Shown: piece by piece, positions 15,660 to 25,172 of the stretch
Layout of the letters: the number at the start of each line of letters is the position of its first letter
How positions within the stretch are numbered: the stretch's first letter is position 1
Assembly (NCBI GenBank): GCA_030447905.1
Contig: JAUJNZ010000005.1
Coordinates: 16,780-80,779 of the forward strand
Length of the DNA stretch: 64,000 bases
Direction of reading: 5' to 3'
Source: Thermoleophilaceae bacterium
GTDB taxonomy: Bacteria; Actinomycetota; Thermoleophilia; Solirubrobacterales; Thermoleophilaceae
Position numbers and translations under genes: made by a program
The notes under the pieces: model-generated
What the model was told of the DNA's origin: nothing
What the model saw: the letters and a program-made list of their open reading frames with translations, nothing else
Database searches by the model: none

Positions 15660-18600
15660 ATGGCGACGACTCCCTCCCGCCACGGCCTCCACGACCCCGC
15701 CCGCGAGCGCGGAGCGTGCGGCGTGGCCTTCGTGGCCAAGCTCGGCGGCGAGCGCTCGCACGAGTGCGTGCGCCGGGCCCTGACCTCGCTCGAGAACATG
15801 GAGCACCGCGGCGCCGAGGGCGCGGACGCCGACACCGGCGACGGCGCCGGAATCCTGCTCCAAATCCCCGACGAGCTGCTTCGCGCGGACATGGGCGGCG
15901 CGCTGCCGGCGCCCGGACGTTACGGGGTCGCGGTCTGCTTCCTGCCCCGCGACGGCGAGCGCCGGGACGCGCTCGAGGGCGCGCTCGAGGACGCGGTGCG
16001 TGCGCAGGGTCAAGGCGTACTCGGCTGGCGCGACGTGCCGGTCGATCCGGCCGAGGTCGGCGAGGTGGCCCGGCGCACGGCTCCGATCATCCGCCAGCTC
16101 GTGGTGCTCGCGTCCGAGGGGATCGACGAGGACGCCTTCGAGCGCTCGCTCTACCTCGCCCGGCGCGCGGCCGAGCGCACGACCGACTTCGAGCTCGTCT
16201 TGCCGAGCTTCTCGGCGCGGACGGTGGTCTACAAGGGCATGCTCTCGGCGCCCCAGCTCGGCCGCTTCTACCGCGACCTCGCCGACGAGCGGCTGCGGAG
16301 CTCGGTCGCGCTTGTGCACTCCCGCTTCTCGACTAACACCTTCCCCAGCTGGGAGCTCGCCCATCCCTACCGGATGATCGCCCACAACGGCGAGGTCAAC
16401 ACGCTGATGGGCAACCGCAACTGGATGCGCGCGCGCGAGTCGCAGCTCGCCTCGGACCTGCTGGGCGAGGGGCTCGGGGAGACGCTGCCGGTGATCGCCC
16501 CGGGCGCCTCGGACTCGAAGGCGATCGACAACGCACTCGAGCTGCTCGTCATGGCCGGGCGGTCGCTCCCGCACGCGGTCAAGATGCTCATCCCCGAGGC
16601 CCACGAGGGCCGCGACGACCTCCCCGAGGGCCTCGCCGACTTCTACGACTACCACTCGTGCCTCACCGAAGCCTGGGACGGGCCGGCGTCGGTGTCGTTC
16701 ACCGACGGCCGCGTGGTCGGGGCGACCCTCGACCGCAACGGCCTGCGCCCCGGCCGCTGGCTCGAGACCCGCGACGGCTGGGTGATCTGCGCCTCGGAGG
16801 CGGGGACGGTCGAGCTCGAGCCCGGCGAGGTCCTGCGTAAGGGGCGGCTCAAGCCCGGCGCCCTGCTGCTCGTCGACGTCGAGGCCGGGCGGGTGCTCGC
16901 CGATCGGGAGGTCGAGCGCGAGCTCGCGGCGCGGCGGCCCTACGGTCGCTGGTACCGCGAGCGGACCGTCCGCCTCGACGAGCTGCCCGAGCCGGAGGCC
17001 GGGCGCGCGTCGTCCGACCGTTCGCCTTCCCCGCCCGCCGAGTCGCTGCGCCGCCGCCAGCTCGCGTTCGGCTGGACGCAGGAGGATCTCCGCGTCCTAC
17101 TCGCGCCGATGGCCGGGGACGGCAAGGAGCCCAACGGCTCGATGGGCTCGGATGTGCCGCTCGCGGTCCTCTCGGACCGCCAGCCCCCGCTGTTTGCCTA
17201 CTTCAAGCAGCTCTTCGCCCAGGTCACGAACCCGGCCATCGATCCGGTACGCGAGGAGGCGGTCATGAGCCTGCGCACCGCCCTCGGCCCGACCGGCAAC
17301 ATCCTCTCGGAGGAGCCCGGCCACGCCCACCAGCTCGTCATGGACACGCCGATCCTCCGCGATCCCGAGCTCGAGCGGCTGCGGGCGGTCCGCCACGAGG
17401 TGCTCGCGGCGCGGACCCTCGACGCCACCTGGCCGCGGGCCGACGGCGCCGCCGGGCTCGAGCGGGCGCTCGAGCGGCTCTCCGGGGAGGCAAGCACGGC
17501 GGGCGCCGAGGGCGTCAACGTGCTCGTGCTGTCAGACCGGACGGTCGGTCCCGAGCGCGTACCCGTCCCGTCCCTGCTCGCCGTCTCGTCGGTTCACCAC
17601 CACCTCGTCCGAGAGGGGACGCGCCTGCGCGCCGGGCTGGTCGTCGAGTCGGGAGAGCCGCGCGAAGTCCACCACGTCGCCTGCCTGATCGGTTACGGCG
17701 CGAGCGCCGTCAACCCGTACCTGATGCTCGAGTCGCTCGGCGAGCTGGCCGCCTTCGACGAGACCGAGAGGGAACCGCCCGCGGGCCGGCTGCTCGACGA
17801 CCCGCTCGACGTCGACGACCGCGCCGGGGCGGAAGCACGGCTCGTCCGGGCGCTGAACAAGGGGCTGCTCAAGATCCTCTCGAAGATGGGGATCTCCACG
17901 ATCCAGTCCTACTGCGGGGCGCAGATCTTCGAGGCCGTCGGGCTCGACGCCGACCTCGTCGAGCGCCACTTCACGGGCACCGCCTCGCGGATCGGCGGGG
18001 TCGGCCTCGAGGTGCTGGCGGACGAGACGATCGCCCGCCACGCGCGCGCCTGGCCTGAGCCCGACGAAGAGCTGCTCCCGGTGGGCGGCCTCTACGCTTG
18101 GCGGCGCGACGGCGAGTTCCACATGTGGAACCCCCAGACGGTCACGGCGCTCCAGCGCGCGGTCGGCCTGCCCCCCGTCCTCCCGAGCGCCGGCCGCGAC
18201 GGCGCCGGCGGCGAGCCCGATCCAAGCACCTACGAGGAGTTCGCGCGGCACGCCAACGAGGATGCGGTTCGCCGGGCGGCGCTGCGCGGACTCCTCCGGC
18301 TGAGGCCGGAGGGCGAGGGCGTGGCGCTCGAGGAGGTCGAGTCGGTCGCGGAGATCACCAAGCGCTTCTCGACCGGCGCGATGAGCCTCGGCTCGATCTC
18401 GCCCGAGGCCCACGAGACGCTCGCCGTGGCCATGAACCGGATGTCGGGGCGCTCGAACACCGGCGAGGGCGGGGAGGACCCGCGCCGATATCAGCCCGAT
18501 CCCAACGGCGACGCCCGCCGCTCGGCCATCAAGCAGGTCGCCTCGGCGCGCTTCGGGGTCACGATCGGCTACCTCGCCGACGCCGACCAGCTCCAGATCA

Positions 18601-20285
18601 AGATCTCGCAGGGCTCGAAGCCCGGTGAGGGGGGCCAGCTTCCCGGGGGGAAGGTCGACGACCACATCGCCAAGCTGCGCTTCGCCACCCCGGGTGTCGA
18701 GCTGATCTCGCCGCCGCCCCACCACGACATCTACTCGATCGAGGACCTCAAGCAGCTCATCTACGACCTGCGCTGCGCCAACCCGCGCGCGACCGTGTCG
18801 GTCAAGCTCGCGGCGGAGGTCGGCGTCGGCACGGTCGCGGCCGGGGTCTGCAAGGCGGGGGCCGACCACGTGACGATCGCCGGCCACGAGGGCGGCACGG
18901 GCTCCTCGCCGCTGTCCTCGATCCAGTCGGCCGGCCTGCCGTGGGAGCTCGGCCTGGCCGAGACCCAGCAGACGCTCGTGCGCGAGGGCCTGCGCTCGCG
19001 CATCCGCGTCGAGGTCGACGGCCAGATGAAGACCGGGCGCGACGTCGTCGTCGCCGGCCTGCTCGGAGCCGAGGAGATGGCGTTCTCGACCGCGCCGCTG
19101 ATCGCCACGGGCTGCGTGATGATGCGGGTCTGCCACCTCAACACCTGCCCGGTCGGGATCGCCACCCAGGACCCCGAACTGCGCAGGCGGTTCGCGGGCA
19201 GGCCGGAGCACGTCGTCGCCTACTTCGCGCACGTGGCCGAGGAGGCGAGGCGGCTGATGGCCGCGCTCGGCCTGCGGCGGTTCGACGACCTCGTCGGGCG
19301 CGTCGACCTGCTCGAGCCCGACCCCGAGGTGAGCCACCTCAAGGCGAGCCGGATAGACCTCAGCGACCTCCTGGCCCGGCCCGACGTGCGCTCCGACGCC
19401 CCGACCCGCCAGATCGAGGCTCAGCGGCCCGTCCTCGACGACGCCCTCGACCACGAGATCCTCGCTGCGGCCCGCCCGGCGATCGAGCGCCGCACCCCGG
19501 TGCGTCTCGCTTACCGCGCGCGCAACGTCAACCGCGCCCTCGGCGGCCTCCTGTCGAACGCGGTCGCTCGCGAGCACGGCGACGAGGGCCTTCCCGAGGG
19601 CGCGATCGAGCTCCTCTTCGAGGGCTCGGCAGGGCAGAGCTTCGGCGCCTGGCTCGCACCCGGGATCGTCGCGACCCTGCGGGGGGAGGCCAACGACTAC
19701 GCGGGCAAGGGCCTCTCCGGCGGGGTCGTCGTCGTTCTCCCCCCCGACGACGCCGCCTATGCGGCGGAGGAGAACGTCATCGTCGGCAACACGGTCCTGT
19801 ACGGAGCGACGGGCGGGCGCGCCTTCTTCCGGGGGCTCGCGGGCGAGCGCTTCGCGGTGCGCAACTCCGGCGCGCACGCCGTGGTCGAGGGCGTGGGCGA
19901 CCACGGCTGCGAGTACATGACCGGCGGGCGGGTGGTGGTCCTCGGTTCCACCGGGCGCAACTTCGCCGCCGGAATGTCGGGCGGCATCGCCTACGTGCTC
20001 GACGAGGACGGCGGCTTCGAGCGGCGGTGCAACCGCGAGCTCGTGGACCTCGAGAGGCTGGCGGACGCCGACGCCGAGGAGCTCCGAGCGCTCGTGGCCG
20101 AGCACGGCGAGCGTACGGGCTCGCCGGTGGCCGCACGCGTTCTCGAGGATTTCGACCGTGCCCGAGAGCGCTTCGTCAAGGTAATCCCGCGTGACTTCAA
20201 GCAGGCGCTCGAAGAGCTCGAGGCCGATGAGCGGAGCGCCCCGCCGGCCTCCGAGCCCGCGCCGGCGGCTGCCCCCGCCGCCTGA
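15660..20285 (+). CDS. gltB: Glutamate synthase (GOGAT), large alpha subunit
   Basis: The NADPH-type GOGAT large subunit, 1541 residues. It hydrolyses glutamine in its N-terminal class-II amidotransferase domain and transfers ammonia to 2-oxoglutarate in the FMN domain. The nucleophile is C20 in ERGACGVAFVA, implying a 19-residue propeptide that is removed. The central domain leads to the FMN-binding synthase domain (GSISPEAHE, KISQGSKPGEGGQLPG, GADHVTIAGHEGGTG). The [3Fe-4S] ligands are C1152, C1158 and C1163 (MRVCHLNTCPVG). The C-terminal GXGXG beta-helix includes NDYAGKGLSGG and GATGGRAFFRG. The ATG at 15660 is directly followed, two bases after its stop, by gltD. Confidence 0.97.
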   Translation: MATTPSRHGLHDPARERGACGVAFVAKLGGERSHECVRRALTSLENMEHRGAEGADADTGDGAGILLQIPDELLRADMGGALPAPGRYGVAVCFLPRDGERRDALEGALEDAVRAQGQGVLGWRDVPVDPAEVGEVARRTAPIIRQLVVLASEGIDEDAFERSLYLARRAAERTTDFELVLPSFSARTVVYKGMLSAPQLGRFYRDLADERLRSSVALVHSRFSTNTFPSWELAHPYRMIAHNGEVNTLMGNRNWMRARESQLASDLLGEGLGETLPVIAPGASDSKAIDNALELLVMAGRSLPHAVKMLIPEAHEGRDDLPEGLADFYDYHSCLTEAWDGPASVSFTDGRVVGATLDRNGLRPGRWLETRDGWVICASEAGTVELEPGEVLRKGRLKPGALLLVDVEAGRVLADREVERELAARRPYGRWYRERTVRLDELPEPEAGRASSDRSPSPPAESLRRRQLAFGWTQEDLRVLLAPMAGDGKEPNGSMGSDVPLAVLSDRQPPLFAYFKQLFAQVTNPAIDPVREEAVMSLRTALGPTGNILSEEPGHAHQLVMDTPILRDPELERLRAVRHEVLAARTLDATWPRADGAAGLERALERLSGEASTAGAEGVNVLVLSDRTVGPERVPVPSLLAVSSVHHHLVREGTRLRAGLVVESGEPREVHHVACLIGYGASAVNPYLMLESLGELAAFDETEREPPAGRLLDDPLDVDDRAGAEARLVRALNKGLLKILSKMGISTIQSYCGAQIFEAVGLDADLVERHFTGTASRIGGVGLEVLADETIARHARAWPEPDEELLPVGGLYAWRRDGEFHMWNPQTVTALQRAVGLPPVLPSAGRDGAGGEPDPSTYEEFARHANEDAVRRAALRGLLRLRPEGEGVALEEVESVAEITKRFSTGAMSLGSISPEAHETLAVAMNRMSGRSNTGEGGEDPRRYQPDPNGDARRSAIKQVASARFGVTIGYLADADQLQIKISQGSKPGEGGQLPGGKVDDHIAKLRFATPGVELISPPPHHDIYSIEDLKQLIYDLRCANPRATVSVKLAAEVGVGTVAAGVCKAGADHVTIAGHEGGTGSSPLSSIQSAGLPWELGLAETQQTLVREGLRSRIRVEVDGQMKTGRDVVVAGLLGAEEMAFSTAPLIATGCVMMRVCHLNTCPVGIATQDPELRRRFAGRPEHVVAYFAHVAEEARRLMAALGLRRFDDLVGRVDLLEPDPEVSHLKASRIDLSDLLARPDVRSDAPTRQIEAQRPVLDDALDHEILAAARPAIERRTPVRLAYRARNVNRALGGLLSNAVAREHGDEGLPEGAIELLFEGSAGQSFGAWLAPGIVATLRGEANDYAGKGLSGGVVVVLPPDDAAYAAEENVIVGNTVLYGATGGRAFFRGLAGERFAVRNSGAHAVVEGVGDHGCEYMTGGRVVVLGSTGRNFAAGMSGGIAYVLDEDGGFERRCNRELVDLERLADADAEELRALVAEHGERTGSPVAARVLEDFDRARERFVKVIPRDFKQALEELEADERSAPPASEPAPAAAPAA

Positions 20286-20287
20286 AG

Positions 20288-21709
20288 ATGGGTCACGCTC
20301 GCGGCTTCCTCGAGGTCCGGCGGGTGCCCGCGCCGGAGCGCGACCCGCGCGAGCGAACGGCCGACCACGGCGAGATCTACGGCCTCCTGCCGGAGGAGGA
20401 GCTGCGCCCCCAGGGCGGGCGGTGCATGGACTGCGCCATCCCCTTCTGCCACGACGGCTGCCCGCTCGGCAACCTGATCCCGGACTGGAACGACCTCGTC
20501 AGCCGCGGCCGCTGGCGCGAGGCGATCGACCAGCTCCACGCGACCAACGACTTCCCCGAGCTGACGGGCTACATCTGCCCGGCGCCGTGCGAGGACGCGT
20601 GCGTCCTCGAGATCAACGACGACCCGGTCATGATCAAGCAGATCGAGCTGTCGATCGTCGAGCGGGCGTGGGAGGAGGGCTGGATCGTGCCGCGCCCGCC
20701 CGGGCGGCGCAGCGGACGCAGCGTGGCGGTGGTCGGCTCCGGCCCCGCCGGCATGGCCGCGGCCGCCCAGCTCAACCGCCGGGGTCACCGGGTCACGATC
20801 TTCGAGCGCGACGAGGCGGCCGGCGGGCTCAACCGCTTCGGCGTACCCGACCACAAGCTCGAGAAGTGGATCCTCGACCGCCGCCTCGCCGTCATGGCCG
20901 AGGAGGGGATCGAGCTGCGATGCGGGGTCGACGTCGGGGGCGACCTCGATCCGGGTGAGCTTCGCGAGCGCTTCGACGCTGTGGTGCTGGCCGTGGGTGC
21001 GCGCGTTCCCCGCGCGCTCGAGATCCCCGGCGCCGACCTTGACGGGGTCCACTACGCGATGGACTACCTCTACGACCGCAACCGGGCCGTGGCCGCGGGC
21101 GCAGACGGGCGGGCTCGCAAGGGGCGCGCGGAGATCAGCGCCGCCGCGCGGCGCGTCGTCGTCATCGGCGCCGGCGACACGAGCGCCGACTGCATGTCGA
21201 ACGCCCACCGCGAGGGCGCGGCGAGCGTGACCCAGCTCGACACCTACCCGGTGCCCGCCGGGGACCGACCGCGGGAGCTTGCCGGGTGGCCGCGGACTCC
21301 GAAGCGCCTGCCGACCAACTACGCGCTCGAAGAGGGCGGTGAGCGACGCTCGGGCGTGGCGGTCGTCGCCCTGCACGCCGACGGCGACGGCCGCGTCGAC
21401 TCGGTCGAAGGGGTCGAGACCCACCCCGAGACCCGCGCGCCGCTGGACGGAACGGGCTTCATCCTCCCGGCCGACATGGTGCTCGTGGCCATCGGGTTCA
21501 CCGGCCCGGAGCCCGCGCTGCTCGACGGGCTCGGCCTCGAGCGCGACGGGCGCGGGAACGTGCGCGCCGAGCAGTACGCGACCTCCGCCGCCGGGGTCTT
21601 CTGCGCCGGCGATGCGCGGATCGGCCAGTCGCTCACCGTCACCGCCATCGACGAGGGGCGCCGGTGTGCCCGGGCGGTCGACCGCTTCCTCGTGGCTAAC
21701 TCCCGTTAG
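20288..21709 (+). CDS. gltD: Glutamate synthase, small beta subunit (NADPH)
   Basis: This is the 473-residue NADPH-oxidising partner of GltB, passing electrons through FAD and two [4Fe-4S] clusters to the large subunit. The N-terminal Cys-rich segments (GGRCMDCAIPFCHDGCPLGN and YICPAPCEDACVL) hold the cluster ligands. VAVVGSGPAGMAAA is the FAD-binding and VVVIGAGDTSADC the NADPH-binding Rossmann motif, and FCAGDARIGQSL near the end is the typical FAD closure. It begins two bases after gltB, so the two are certainly co-transcribed. Their position between aroF and tyrA ties glutamate supply to the aromatic transaminations. Confidence 0.96.
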   Translation: MGHARGFLEVRRVPAPERDPRERTADHGEIYGLLPEEELRPQGGRCMDCAIPFCHDGCPLGNLIPDWNDLVSRGRWREAIDQLHATNDFPELTGYICPAPCEDACVLEINDDPVMIKQIELSIVERAWEEGWIVPRPPGRRSGRSVAVVGSGPAGMAAAAQLNRRGHRVTIFERDEAAGGLNRFGVPDHKLEKWILDRRLAVMAEEGIELRCGVDVGGDLDPGELRERFDAVVLAVGARVPRALEIPGADLDGVHYAMDYLYDRNRAVAAGADGRARKGRAEISAAARRVVVIGAGDTSADCMSNAHREGAASVTQLDTYPVPAGDRPRELAGWPRTPKRLPTNYALEEGGERRSGVAVVALHADGDGRVDSVEGVETHPETRAPLDGTGFILPADMVLVAIGFTGPEPALLDGLGLERDGRGNVRAEQYATSAAGVFCAGDARIGQSLTVTAIDEGRRCARAVDRFLVANSR

Positions 21710-21811
21710 CCGGTCGTCCGCATCGAGGCGCCCTCGGCGGACTCGGCCGCGTAGATCGCCGGGGCCGGATCGTTCAGAGCAGGCCGGGGCGGTTGAGGTA
21801 GCTTGCGAGCC

Positions 21812-22888
21812 ATGCGAATCGCGGTGCTCGGCTTGGGCTTGATCGGCGGGTCGGTCGGCCTGGCCGCCCGCGAGCGAATCTATGGCGTCGACGTGGCGGG
21901 CTTCGACCCGGTGACCGAGGCGCGCGAGGCCGCGCTCGAGCGCGGCGCCATCCACGTCGTGGCCGAGTCGGTGACCGAGGCCCTCGCGGGGGCGCGGGCG
22001 TGCCTGTGCTGCGCGCCGGTCGGAGCGCTCCCGCAGCTCGCGGCCGAGGCGCTGGCCGCGGCGGGGCGCGACTGCATCGTCTCCGACGTCGGCTCGACCA
22101 AGCGGGCGATCGCGGCCTCGACCGACGACGAGCGCTTCGTCGGGGGACATCCCGTGGCCGGGGCGGAGACGGCCGGCATCGAGCGCGCGCGCGCCGACCT
22201 GTTCGAGGGGGCGACGTGGTACCTGACCCCCGGCAATCGCGCCTCGGGCCTCCTCTACGAGCGCCTCCACCGCCTCGTGGCCGCCCTCGGGGCCCACCCG
22301 GTGGCGATCGACCCGGGCACCCACGACCGCCTGCTCGCCGTGGTCAGCCACCTGCCCCACGTGCTCGCCAACGTGCTCGTGAGCCGGGTCGCCGGGCGGG
22401 TGGAGGCGGAGGGCGAGGCGCTACCCCGAGTCGGGCCGAGCTTCCGCGACGCCACGCGCGTCGCGGGCGCGAACCCCGCGATCTGGGGCGACATCTACGC
22501 CACCAACGGTCCCGCCATCGCCGCCGAGATCGACGCGGCGGCGGCGGCTCTCGGTGAGGTCGCCGAGGCCCTGCGCGCGGGCGACGCCGAGAGGATCGCG
22601 GCGTGGAGCGAAGCGGCGCGCGCCGACCGCGACCGGGTGCTCGAGACCGAGATCGTCGGCGGGCCGGTGCGCGAGCTGCGCCTCGTCGTCCCCAACCGGC
22701 CGGGAATCGTCGCCCAGGTGGCGCTCGCGCTCGGTCGCGCGGGGGTCAACATCGTCGACATGGCGCTCGCTCCCGCCGCGGACATGAGCTCGGGCGCGAT
22801 GACCCTGTGGGTGACCGGCGACGAGACCGCCGACCGCGCGCGCAGGCTGATCGAGGAGCTCGGCTTCACCGTCGGGGCGCCGGCGTGA
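21812..22888 (+). CDS. tyrA: Prephenate dehydrogenase with C-terminal ACT domain
   Basis: This enzyme oxidatively decarboxylates prephenate to 4-hydroxyphenylpyruvate for tyrosine synthesis, using NAD(P). It is 358 residues long. The Rossmann motif is VLGLGLIGGSVGLA at the N-terminus. SDVGSTK and GGHPVAGAETAGIE (with the catalytic His) mark the TyrA active site, and a helical domain follows. Residues from about 285 (ELRLVVPNRPGIVAQVALAL) form an ACT domain, which in this family usually mediates feedback inhibition. The ATG at 21812 is preferred over a TTG nine bases earlier. Its stop overlaps the aroA start as GTGA. Confidence 0.95.
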   Translation: MRIAVLGLGLIGGSVGLAARERIYGVDVAGFDPVTEAREAALERGAIHVVAESVTEALAGARACLCCAPVGALPQLAAEALAAAGRDCIVSDVGSTKRAIAASTDDERFVGGHPVAGAETAGIERARADLFEGATWYLTPGNRASGLLYERLHRLVAALGAHPVAIDPGTHDRLLAVVSHLPHVLANVLVSRVAGRVEAEGEALPRVGPSFRDATRVAGANPAIWGDIYATNGPAIAAEIDAAAAALGEVAEALRAGDAERIAAWSEAARADRDRVLETEIVGGPVRELRLVVPNRPGIVAQVALALGRAGVNIVDMALAPAADMSSGAMTLWVTGDETADRARRLIEELGFTVGAPA

Positions 22889-24243
22889 ACCGACGCTTCG
22901 ATCCGGTCGACCGCCTCAGCGGCGAGGTCACGCCGCCGGCCGACAAGTCGATCTCCCATCGCGCCGCGCTCGTGGGGGCGATGTGCGACGAGCCGCTCAC
23001 CGTCCGCAACTTCCTCGACGCCGCCGACACCCGCTCGACGCTCGACGCCGTGCTCGCGCTGGGGGCCGGGGTGGACGAGCGGGAGGGGGAGCTCGTGATC
23101 CGAGGTGTCGGCCTGCACGGCGCCTTCGAGCCCACGGGCGGGACGCTCGACGTCGGCAACGCCGGCACTCTGATGCGGGTCCTGCCCGGCTGGCTCGCCG
23201 GTCAGCCGTCGGGCCGCTGGAGGCTCGACGGCGACGAGTCGATTCGCCGCCGGCCGGTCGGCCGAGTCGTCGAGCCGCTGCGGAGCATGGGCGCTCAGGT
23301 CGAGGCCGAGGGCGACCGGCTGCCTCCCCTGACCGTGCGGGGCCGGCGACTCGAGGGGGCCGGTCACACGCTCCAGGTGGCGAGCGCCCAGGTCAAGAGC
23401 TGCCTGGTCTTCGCCGGCATGCTCGCCTCGGGGCAGACGCGGGTGAGCGAGCCGGCGCCGAGCCGCGACCACACCGAGCGCATGCTCGCCCGCGCTCGGG
23501 CCCCGATCGAGAGAGACGGCCTGACGGTGCGCGTGGCGGCGACCGACGAGCTCGAGCTCGACGAGGTGGTCGTCCCGGGCGATCCGTCCTCGGCGGCGTT
23601 CCTGGTCGCGGCGGCGTGCGTCGTCCCGGGGTCGCGGATCGTCGTCCGCGATGTCGGGCTGAACTGGACCCGGACCGGCTTCCTGCGGATCGCCGAGCGC
23701 ATGGGAGCGGTGATCGTGGGAGAGCTCGAGGCGGCTCCGTCCGCCTGGGACGGCGGCCCCCCGGACGCGGCGGGGGGCGACCGGGGTGGTGGAGCGGAGC
23801 CCTCCTCAGACGTCGAGCCCGCCGGCGACCTCGACGTTCGCGCGTCGCCGCTCGAGGGCACGACGGTCGCTCCCGAGGAGGTCCCGCTCGCGATCGACGA
23901 GCTGCCGCTCGTGGCCCTGCTGGGGTGCTTCGCCGAGGGCGAGACCGTGGTCTTGGGCGCCGAGGAGCTGCGCGTCAAGGAGAGCGACCGAATCGCCGGC
24001 GTGGTCGAGGGGCTGCGCGGCCTCGGAGCCGACATCGAGGCGACTGCGGACGGGTTCGCGGTGAGGGGCGGCGAGGGGCTGCGAGGCGGCTCCTTCGACG
24101 CGCGCGGCGATCATCGGATGGCCATGCTCGGCGCGGTCGCGGGCCTCGCCTCGCGCGAGGGCGTCGAGGTCCGGGGGATGAACGCCGTCGAGGTGTCCTA
24201 TCCGGGATTCGAGGCGGACCTGAAGGGGCTGCTGGAGGGGTGA
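22885..24243 (+). CDS. aroA: 3-phosphoshikimate 1-carboxyvinyltransferase (EPSP synthase)
   Basis: This is the sixth shikimate-pathway step, joining PEP to shikimate 3-phosphate. It is 452 residues long and has the double inverse alpha/beta barrel. Key elements: ADKSISHRAALV (substrate Lys/Ser), GNAGTLMRVL (PEP-site NAGT-x-MR), PGDPSSAAFL, LRVKESDR and GDHRMAM. Relative to E. coli, the NAGTAMRP loop has Leu for Ala and Val for Pro. A Gly/Pro/Asp-rich insertion of about 25 residues (near SAWDGGPPDAAGG) interrupts the second half and is probably a surface loop. GTG 22885 overlaps the tyrA stop (GTGA). Confidence 0.95.
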   Translation: MNRRFDPVDRLSGEVTPPADKSISHRAALVGAMCDEPLTVRNFLDAADTRSTLDAVLALGAGVDEREGELVIRGVGLHGAFEPTGGTLDVGNAGTLMRVLPGWLAGQPSGRWRLDGDESIRRRPVGRVVEPLRSMGAQVEAEGDRLPPLTVRGRRLEGAGHTLQVASAQVKSCLVFAGMLASGQTRVSEPAPSRDHTERMLARARAPIERDGLTVRVAATDELELDEVVVPGDPSSAAFLVAAACVVPGSRIVVRDVGLNWTRTGFLRIAERMGAVIVGELEAAPSAWDGGPPDAAGGDRGGGAEPSSDVEPAGDLDVRASPLEGTTVAPEEVPLAIDELPLVALLGCFAEGETVVLGAEELRVKESDRIAGVVEGLRGLGADIEATADGFAVRGGEGLRGGSFDARGDHRMAMLGAVAGLASREGVEVRGMNAVEVSYPGFEADLKGLLEG

Positions 24244-24330
24244 GCCGGCCTCTAATTGCCTGGATAACGAGAGCCGCGCCGCGATGGACGGGGCTCCCGC
24301 TCGGTCGCTGTGGTGGGGCCTGCCGAGCCT

Positions 24331-24924
24331 TTAAGGCAGCGCGGTGGGGATCCAGCTCAAAAGTCCGCCCAGCGCCCCGCCCGGGGCCTCGCCGCCGACA
24401 TCGTCACGGAGTTGGGAAAGCGCCTCGAGCGCCGCGTTCAGCCCCGCGGCCACCTCGCTTGGGACGCCCTGGTCTAGCAGCGCCCGGATGATGGCGATCG
24501 CCTTGGCGAGGCCGCGCGTGTCGGCCAGCGCCGCCTTGGCGATCGCATTCCTCACCTGGCCCTCGACCTCGTCGAGCAGGCTCTTGAGCTGCTCGATGTT
24601 CTCTCCTGCTGGTCGGCGACGAGCAGCTGCGCGCGCGCGGCCGCCGCCCGGGCAGGAGCGGTGTGGGCCGCGCGCCGCAGCCGCGCGGCCTCGGCCCTGG
24701 CTTGGCCCATCTCCCTGCAACTGCGGACGAAAGACTGCTTGCCCCGGCGGTCGCGGTTATGCTCGAACAGAGCGACGGTCCGGTCGAGTGCCGCGTCGGC
24801 TCGGTCGGTGTGGGCCTTGACCGAGCCCACGCTCGTCTGGACGCGGGCGCCGGCTCCAACGGGGAAGGCGAGCGCTCCGGCGACGAGCACGGCGCCCGCC
24901 GCAGATGATGCCTTTGAGCTTCAT
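24331..24924 (-). pseudogene. Secreted alpha-helical protein gene with two frameshifts
   Basis: The ATG at 24924 has an excellent GAGGAGG ribosome-binding site. It begins MKLKGII, and after a frameshift near 24905-24915 continues as AVLVAGALAFPVGAGA, together a clear Sec signal peptide. The mature part is Ala/Arg-rich and helical (AALDRTVALFEHNRD, MGQARAEAARLRRAA). A second frameshift near 24600 joins it to ENIEQLKSLLDEVEGQV, continuing to a TAA at 24331. The joined product would be about 195 residues. Two separate indels suggest real decay or local sequence errors. No family is recognised; a secreted or cell-surface helical protein is all that can be said. Confidence 0.6.
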
Positions 24925-25172
24925 TGATTTGCCTCCTCGGCAACTGGACGACCTCACGTTGAAGGGCGTCTTGGTGTTGCGCTCCCGCCTTACGACGGAG
25001 AGGCCTGGCGATGTCGCTCCCCCGTGAATCGGCAAACCGCGCGAGCGAAAGAGCCAGCTGACCGCGGTGGCCATTCGTCCCATGCCGGAATCGGTCTCCA
25101 GCGTGTTCCGAAGCCTCGCTCTGGCTCCGTCGGCCATCGTCACGGCCTCTAGGGGATTAGCCTCTCGAGACG

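Noticed and set aside
17532-20105. Very long open frame on the minus strand opposite gltB
   Set aside because: Its translation is low-complexity (Arg/Val/Asp/Gly-rich), has no domain, and lies entirely opposite an intact gltB. GC-rich codon bias leaves such antisense frames open.
22885-24243. Natural glyphosate-insensitive EPSP synthase
   Set aside because: The PEP loop reads NAGTLMRV, with Leu and Val changes relative to E. coli, but these alone do not define a class II insensitive enzyme.
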